This document shows, in pieces, positions 60,072 to 64,000 of a stretch of DNA of 64,000 nt. This DNA comes from Streptomyces sp. NBC_00289 (lineage in GTDB: Bacteria > Actinomycetota > Actinomycetes > Streptomycetales > Streptomycetaceae): the NCBI RefSeq assembly GCF_041435115.1, contig NZ_CP108046.1:6138001-6202000 (forward strand), read 5' to 3'. Every line of letters starts with the position of its first letter. Position 1 is the first letter of the stretch. The notes beneath the pieces were generated by a model. It made no database searches, was not told the DNA's origin, and saw nothing but the letters and a program-made list of their open reading frames with translations. The position numbers and the translations under genes were made by a program.

Positions 60072-61454
60072 ATGACAGCCCCTAGCACAGCCCCCGCACC
60101 CCCGAGCAGGGGCGGCCGCTGGATCCAGCAGTGGGATCCGGAGGACGAGACCTTCTGGAACGAGACCGGAGAGAAGGTCGCCCGCCGCAACCTGTTCTTC
60201 TCCGTCCTGTCCGAGCACATCGGCTTCTCGATCTGGACCCTGTGGTCCGTGCTGGTGCTCTTCATGGGCCCGGAGTACGGCCTCACCCCGGCCGACAAGT
60301 TCCTGCTCACCTCGATGGTGACGCTGGTGGGCGCGGTCGTGCGGGTGCCCTACACCTTCGCCGTCGCGATCTTCGGCGGCCGGAACTGGACCATCATCTC
60401 GGCCAGTCTCCTGCTCGTCCCGACCATCGCCGCGTTCACCGTGATGAAGCCCGGGACGTCCTTCAACACCTTCCTGGTGGTCGGACTGCTCGCCGGCATC
60501 GGCGGCGGCAACTTCGCCTCCTCCATGACCAACATCAACGCCTTCTTCCCGCTCAGGAAGAAGGGCTGGGCGCTCGGGCTCAACGCCGGCGGCGGCAACA
60601 TCGGCGTCCCGGTCATCCAGCTGATCGCGCTCGCGGTCATCGGCGCGAGCGGCGGACCCCGCGTCCTGCTCGGCATCTACATCCCGCTCATCCTCGTCGC
60701 CGCCGTCCTCGCCGCGCTCTACATGGACAACCTCGCGTCCGTGAAGAACGACACCGGAGCCGCCAAGGACGCCGCGAAGGACGCCCACACCTGGATCATG
60801 GCCTTCCTCTACGTCGGCACCTTCGGCTCCTTCATCGGCTACGCCTTCGCCTTCGGTCAGGTGCTCCAGGTCCAGTTCGGCCGTACGCCGCTGCAGGCCG
60901 CGTACCTCACCTTCGTCGGCCCGCTGCTCGGCTCCCTGATCCGGCCCGTCGGCGGCTGGCTCGCCGACCGGTACGGCGGCGCGAAGATCACCCTGTACAA
61001 CTACGTCGGCATGGGCGCCGCGACCGCCGTCCTGATCGTCGCGAGCATGCAGAAGTCGCTGCCCCTGTTCGTCAGCGTCTTCGTGGTGCTGTTCGTCCTC
61101 AGCGGGCTCGGCAACGGCTCGACGTACAAGATGATCCCCGCGATCTTCCAGACGAAGGCCCTCGCCAAGGGGCTTGAGGGCGAAGAGGCGGCGGCCTACG
61201 GGCGGCGGCTGTCGGGTGCCTCCATGGGCCTGATCGGCGCGGTGGGCGCGCTCGGCGGCGTCGCCATCAACCTCGCCTTCCGGCAGTCCTTCCTGAGCAA
61301 CGGCTCGGGCACCGGCGCCTTCGTCACCTTCCTCGCCTTCTACGGCGCCTGCTTCGCGGTCACCTGGGCCGTATACCTTCGCCGCCCGGCCGTCGAGGCG
61401 CACAGCACCTCCGCAACGGAGGCGAAGCCGCAGCTCAGCTACGTCGAGGTGTGA
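60072..61454 (+). CDS. narK: Nitrate/nitrite transporter, NNP family of MFS
   Basis: A 460-aa inner-membrane protein with twelve predicted helices, catalysing nitrate uptake, nitrite export or both. The two nitrate-signature Gly-rich helices are present: GIGGGNFASSMTNINAFFP and ALGLNAGGGNIGVPVIQL. The N-terminus WDPEDETFWNETGEKVARRNL is characteristic of NarK-type members in actinobacteria. GGAGG lies 8 bp before ATG 60072. Downstream, a perfect inverted repeat separates it from nnaR, a regulator known in S. coelicolor to act on nitrate assimilation. Upstream 59879-60071 shows no certain operator. Confidence 0.95.
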   Translation: MTAPSTAPAPPSRGGRWIQQWDPEDETFWNETGEKVARRNLFFSVLSEHIGFSIWTLWSVLVLFMGPEYGLTPADKFLLTSMVTLVGAVVRVPYTFAVAIFGGRNWTIISASLLLVPTIAAFTVMKPGTSFNTFLVVGLLAGIGGGNFASSMTNINAFFPLRKKGWALGLNAGGGNIGVPVIQLIALAVIGASGGPRVLLGIYIPLILVAAVLAALYMDNLASVKNDTGAAKDAAKDAHTWIMAFLYVGTFGSFIGYAFAFGQVLQVQFGRTPLQAAYLTFVGPLLGSLIRPVGGWLADRYGGAKITLYNYVGMGAATAVLIVASMQKSLPLFVSVFVVLFVLSGLGNGSTYKMIPAIFQTKALAKGLEGEEAAAYGRRLSGASMGLIGAVGALGGVAINLAFRQSFLSNGSGTGAFVTFLAFYGACFAVTWAVYLRRPAVEAHSTSATEAKPQLSYVEV

Positions 61455-61481
61455 CGTAACACCAGCGACATCAAGCCGAAC

Positions 61482-61511
61482 CGAGCCTGTCACGCACCAT
61501 TGACAGGCTCG
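61482..61511. promoter_or_regulatory. Perfect inverted repeat between narK and nnaR
   Basis: CGAGCCTGTCA (61482-61492) and TGACAGGCTCG (61501-61511) are an 11-bp perfect inverted repeat with an 8-nt centre. No T-run follows, and the right arm includes TTGACA (61500-61505), so it could be the operator or promoter of nnaR rather than a narK terminator. Confidence 0.6.
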
Positions 61512-61575
61512 ATCGGCATGAAGGTCCGACAACACCTCCTGTAGGTGCAACGACTCCGAGTGCGGGACGAGAACC

Positions 61576-62727
61576 ATGGACGACGAACAGCAGCGACCGG
61601 ACCACGGCCCCCTCGCGGGCTTCACCGTGGGCGTGACCGCCGCGCGCCGGGCCGACGAGCTCGGGGCGCTGCTCCAGCGCCGCGGTGCCGCCGTCCTGCA
61701 CGCCCCGGCCCTGCGCATCGTGCCGGTCGCCGACGACAGCGAACTGCTCGCCGCCACCAAGGAGGTCATCGACCACGCGCCGGACGTCGTCGTCGCCACC
61801 ACCGCGATCGGCTTCCGGGGCTGGATCGAGGCCGCCGACGGCTGGGGTCTCGGCGAGGAACTCCTGGCCAGACTGCGCGGCGTCGAGGTGCTCGCCCGCG
61901 GTCCCAAGGTCAAGGGGGCGATCCGGGCCGCCGGACTGACGGAGGAGTGGTCACCCGCCTCCGAGTCCATGGCCGAGGTGCTCGACCGGCTCCTGGAGGA
62001 GGGCGTCGAGGGACGCCGTGTCGCCGTACAGCTGCACGGCGAGCCGCTGCCCGGGTTCGTGGAGGCGCTGCGGGTCGGGGGAGCGGAGGTGCTCGGCGTG
62101 CCCGTGTACCGGTGGATGCCGCCGGAGGACATCGGTCCCGTGGACCGGCTGCTGGACGCCGCCGTCTCCCGTGGCCTGGACGCGCTCACCTTCACCAGCG
62201 CTCCCGCGGCCGCCTCCCTGCTGTCCCGGGCCGAGGTGCGCGGCCTGCAGCCCGAACTGCTCGCCGCCCTCAACCACGACGTGCTGCCGGCCTGCGTCGG
62301 CCCGGTGACCGCGCTGCCGTTGCAGTCGCTGGGCGTCGACACGGTCTCGCCCGAGCGTTTCCGGCTCGGCCCCCTCGTACAGCTGCTGTGCCAGGAACTG
62401 CCCGGACGGGCGCGGGCGTTGCCGATCGCCGGGCACCGGGTGGAGATCCGCGGACACGCGGTGCTGGTGGACGGCGCGCTGCGCCCCGTACCGCCGGCGG
62501 GCATGTCGCTGCTGCGGGCGCTGTCGCGGCGGCCGGGCTGGGTCGTGGCGCGCGCCGAACTCCTGCGGGCGCTGCCCGGGACGGGACGGGACGAACACGC
62601 CGTCGAGACGGCCATGGCCCGGCTGCGTACGGCTCTGGGGGCGCCGAAACTGATCCAGACGGTGGTCAAGCGGGGCTATCGGCTGGCGCTGGACCCGGCT
62701 GCCGACGCGAAGTACGCCGACAGGTGA
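61576..62727 (+). CDS. nnaR: HemD-like regulator with C-terminal winged helix
   Basis: A 383-aa protein. Residues about 12-270 resemble uroporphyrinogen-III synthase (GFTVGVTAARRADELGALLQRRGA, TFTSAPAA, VGPVTALPL). Residues about 280-375 form an OmpR-type winged helix (VEIRGHAVLVDGALRPVPPAGMSLLRALSRRPG, AVETAMARLRTALG, LIQTVVKRGYRL). This fusion matches NnaR, described in S. coelicolor as a regulator of nitrate/nitrite assimilation genes together with GlnR. The HemD-like half may sense a ligand instead of catalysing. ATG 61576 has GGGACGAG upstream. Adjacent to narK on the same strand; probably controls it. Confidence 0.9.
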   Translation: MDDEQQRPDHGPLAGFTVGVTAARRADELGALLQRRGAAVLHAPALRIVPVADDSELLAATKEVIDHAPDVVVATTAIGFRGWIEAADGWGLGEELLARLRGVEVLARGPKVKGAIRAAGLTEEWSPASESMAEVLDRLLEEGVEGRRVAVQLHGEPLPGFVEALRVGGAEVLGVPVYRWMPPEDIGPVDRLLDAAVSRGLDALTFTSAPAAASLLSRAEVRGLQPELLAALNHDVLPACVGPVTALPLQSLGVDTVSPERFRLGPLVQLLCQELPGRARALPIAGHRVEIRGHAVLVDGALRPVPPAGMSLLRALSRRPGWVVARAELLRALPGTGRDEHAVETAMARLRTALGAPKLIQTVVKRGYRLALDPAADAKYADR

Positions 62728-62781
62728 GTCGGCACGCTGTCTCTTCCCTCCGGCCCTGAACGGGCCTTGTCCTCAAACGCC

Positions 62782-62875
62782 GGACGGGCTGGATGGTGCC
62801 GGACGGGCTGGAGGGTGAGGGTCCGCGTCGGGCGGGCTGGATGGTGTCCGTTCGCGTTGCGTTGGGACGGGCTGG
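62782..62875. repeat. Short GGACGGGCTGGA repeats
   Basis: Copies occur at 62782-62793, 62801-62812, 62830-62841 (GGGCGGGCTGGA) and 62865-62875 (last base differs), with irregular spacing of 19-35 bp, the last abutting the stop of the next gene. The motif TCAAACGCCGGACGGGCTGGA is one I remember as common between genes in Streptomyces. Confidence 0.65.
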
Positions 62876-63385
62876 TCAGCCGTGGGAGGCTCCGGTCGTT
62901 CGGCCGTAGATCATCAGTCCTCTGGTCAGACAGCCCAGCGCCGCTGTCGACAGCACCGCCCGTACGACGTTCCACGTCAGCCACGTGTCCTCGAACTTCT
63001 CGCGTGCCGTGGCCGGGTCGGTCGCGTCGGCGAGGGCGTTGTTCAGGGGGATGTTGACGGCGACGGTGATCACGAAGGCCAGTGCGTAGGCGGCCAGCGC
63101 GGCCCAGATCCAGCCGCGCAGGCCGCGGGCGGCACGCAGTTGCCAGGCCGAGATCGCCGGCAGCAGCAGAGCGCCCAGGAAGCTCAGCAGGAACACCGGG
63201 TTCTGGATCACGTCGTTGATGTCGCGGACGACGTCGACGTAGACGGAGTCGTCGCTGCGGGCCACGGCCGGCATCACGGCGCAGGCGAAGACGTAGAAGA
63301 CCCCGGCGATCAGACCCGTGGCGACCGTGGCCGCGCCCAGTACTCCTCCGGCGGCCGTCCGCCGCCCGCTGCTGTCGTGTGTCAT
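62876..63385 (-). CDS. DUF1772-type small membrane protein
   Basis: A 169-aa protein with four predicted helices (ATVATGLIAGVFYVFACAVMPAVA, FLLSFLGALLLPAISAW, WAALAAYALAFVITVAVNIPLNNAL, VVRAVLSTAALGCL). The patterns GVFYVFACAVMPAVAR, VNIPLNNAL and FEDTWLTWNVVRAVLS are typical of DUF1772, a family that includes anthrone oxygenase-like proteins. ATG 63385 was chosen; longer in-frame extension is Arg/Pro-rich and unlikely. Convergent with nnaR. Function unknown. Confidence 0.82.
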   Translation of the reverse strand: MTHDSSGRRTAAGGVLGAATVATGLIAGVFYVFACAVMPAVARSDDSVYVDVVRDINDVIQNPVFLLSFLGALLLPAISAWQLRAARGLRGWIWAALAAYALAFVITVAVNIPLNNALADATDPATAREKFEDTWLTWNVVRAVLSTAALGCLTRGLMIYGRTTGASHG

Positions 63386-63595
63386 GCGGATCAGCCAACC
63401 GGCGGGGAGCGGGGCGGGACATGGCTCAGGCGCGCGGTCGCATACGCCGTCGTCCACGCGCACCCGGTGCGGGGGGTTCCGGCGGCGCGGGCGGGCGGGC
63501 ACTGTGGAGAGGAACGGTTCCTCAGCCCCCTCTCCGGCACTTCACCAGCCCTCATGACACATGACCGGGGGCAACCCCTAGGCGGTGACAGGCAC

Positions 63596-64000
63596 ATGGC
63601 ACTGGGTACGGCCACGGTCTTCTGCGAGCTGCGGTTCGACGCCGGGCGGATCTGTCTCGATCTTCTCGCGACCACCCATCCCGAGGAACGGCTCGACTCC
63701 GTCGAGGTCCTGCGCGCCTGGATCACGGCCTCCGGACTCGTCCCGGCCGGCACCGCGCTGGCGCACACGGACGCCTCCTGGCTGGTCGGCTTCCGCGAAC
63801 TGCGCGGTCGTGTCGCCCAGTTGGTGCCCGGTGGGCTGCCGCCCGAGAGTCATCCGTACGACCTCGCGCTCGCCCGCGTCAACCAGCTCGCCCGCGCCGC
63901 GCCGCCGGCCCCGTGTGCGGTGCGCGGCGAGGACGGCACCCTCGTACGAGGGTTGGCCGGACCCCCCGACTGCGGGGCGCTGCTCGGCGCGATCGCCCGG
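63596..64000 (+). CDS. ABATE/CGNR-type regulator, N-terminal part (runs off the window)
   Basis: The frame is open from ATG 63596 to the window end, 135 codons. The start VFCELRFDAGRICLDLLATTHPEERLDSVEVLRAWITASGL has the pattern of the ABATE domain of putative stress-induced transcription regulators, whose C-terminal CGNR zinc finger would lie beyond 64000. A hydrophilic segment with GFRELRGRVAQLVPGG follows. The preceding GTGACAGGCAC gives a weak ribosome site. Assignment rests on the N-terminal pattern only. Confidence 0.72.
   Translation, partial: MALGTATVFCELRFDAGRICLDLLATTHPEERLDSVEVLRAWITASGLVPAGTALAHTDASWLVGFRELRGRVAQLVPGGLPPESHPYDLALARVNQLARAAPPAPCAVRGEDGTLVRGLAGPPDCGALLGAIAR

Overview
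The window is actinobacterial chromosome, almost certainly Streptomyces. It has very high GC with strong third-position bias, GTG and TTG starts, Actinobacteria-type ssrA and smpB, ftsEX, a large NAD-glutamate dehydrogenase, pkaA/pkaB-type kinases, matAB, and nnaR beside narK. From memory (not checked), gene order from the glutamate dehydrogenase to nnaR follows the S. coelicolor SCO2999 to SCO2958 region read downward, so most of this is conserved core. The stretch directly after ssrA (about 40.5-52.5 kb) looks like the most accessory part.

Layout. 0-5 kb: 3' end of the glutamate dehydrogenase, a 71-bp-period repeat, and a secreted beta-propeller/Ig-like protein. 5-22 kb: a cell-wall glycopolymer region with a TagGH-like exporter, a TetR gene behind a four-copy palindrome array, galE, two divergent GT-C membrane glycosyltransferases, the ohrR/ohr peroxide pair, another multispanning membrane protein, and three tandem GT2-TagF fusion proteins. 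22-25.5 kb: a sugar ABC importer whose MalF-like permease carries an extra extracytoplasmic domain. 26-33 kb: an FHA-FtsK-type protein divergent from two Ser/Thr kinases. 33-40 kb: prfB, a LAETG sortase-E-type surface protein, a 63-aa zinc-ribbon membrane protein, ftsE-ftsX, an S41 protease with a TTA codon, smpB and tmRNA.

40.5-46.1 kb holds the most notable system: a 1639-aa secreted polymorphic toxin (ricin-B lectin, long Ala-rich coiled coil, pretoxin region, Hint autoprotease, C-terminal CdiA-CT/RNase A-like nuclease) followed 14 bp later by a CdiI-type immunity gene. 46.1-52.6 kb is an alpha-xyloside operon (binding protein, two permeases, YicI-like GH31 enzyme, LacI repressor). Its promoter carries two perfect palindromes, and its repressor contains a TTA codon, which suggests bldA control.

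52.6-59.9 kb: an MFS exporter divergent from a LysR regulator, then matA-matB-acyltransferase, expected to make, deacetylate and modify the PNAG-like matrix glycan. 60-64 kb: nitrate transporter narK, the HemD-like regulator nnaR with a perfect inverted repeat between them, a DUF1772 membrane protein, and the start of an ABATE/CGNR regulator. Several genes (tetR, the GT87 gene, prfB, the S41 protease, lysR) have a -10-like hexamer 12-13 bp before the start codon, the signature of leaderless mRNAs.
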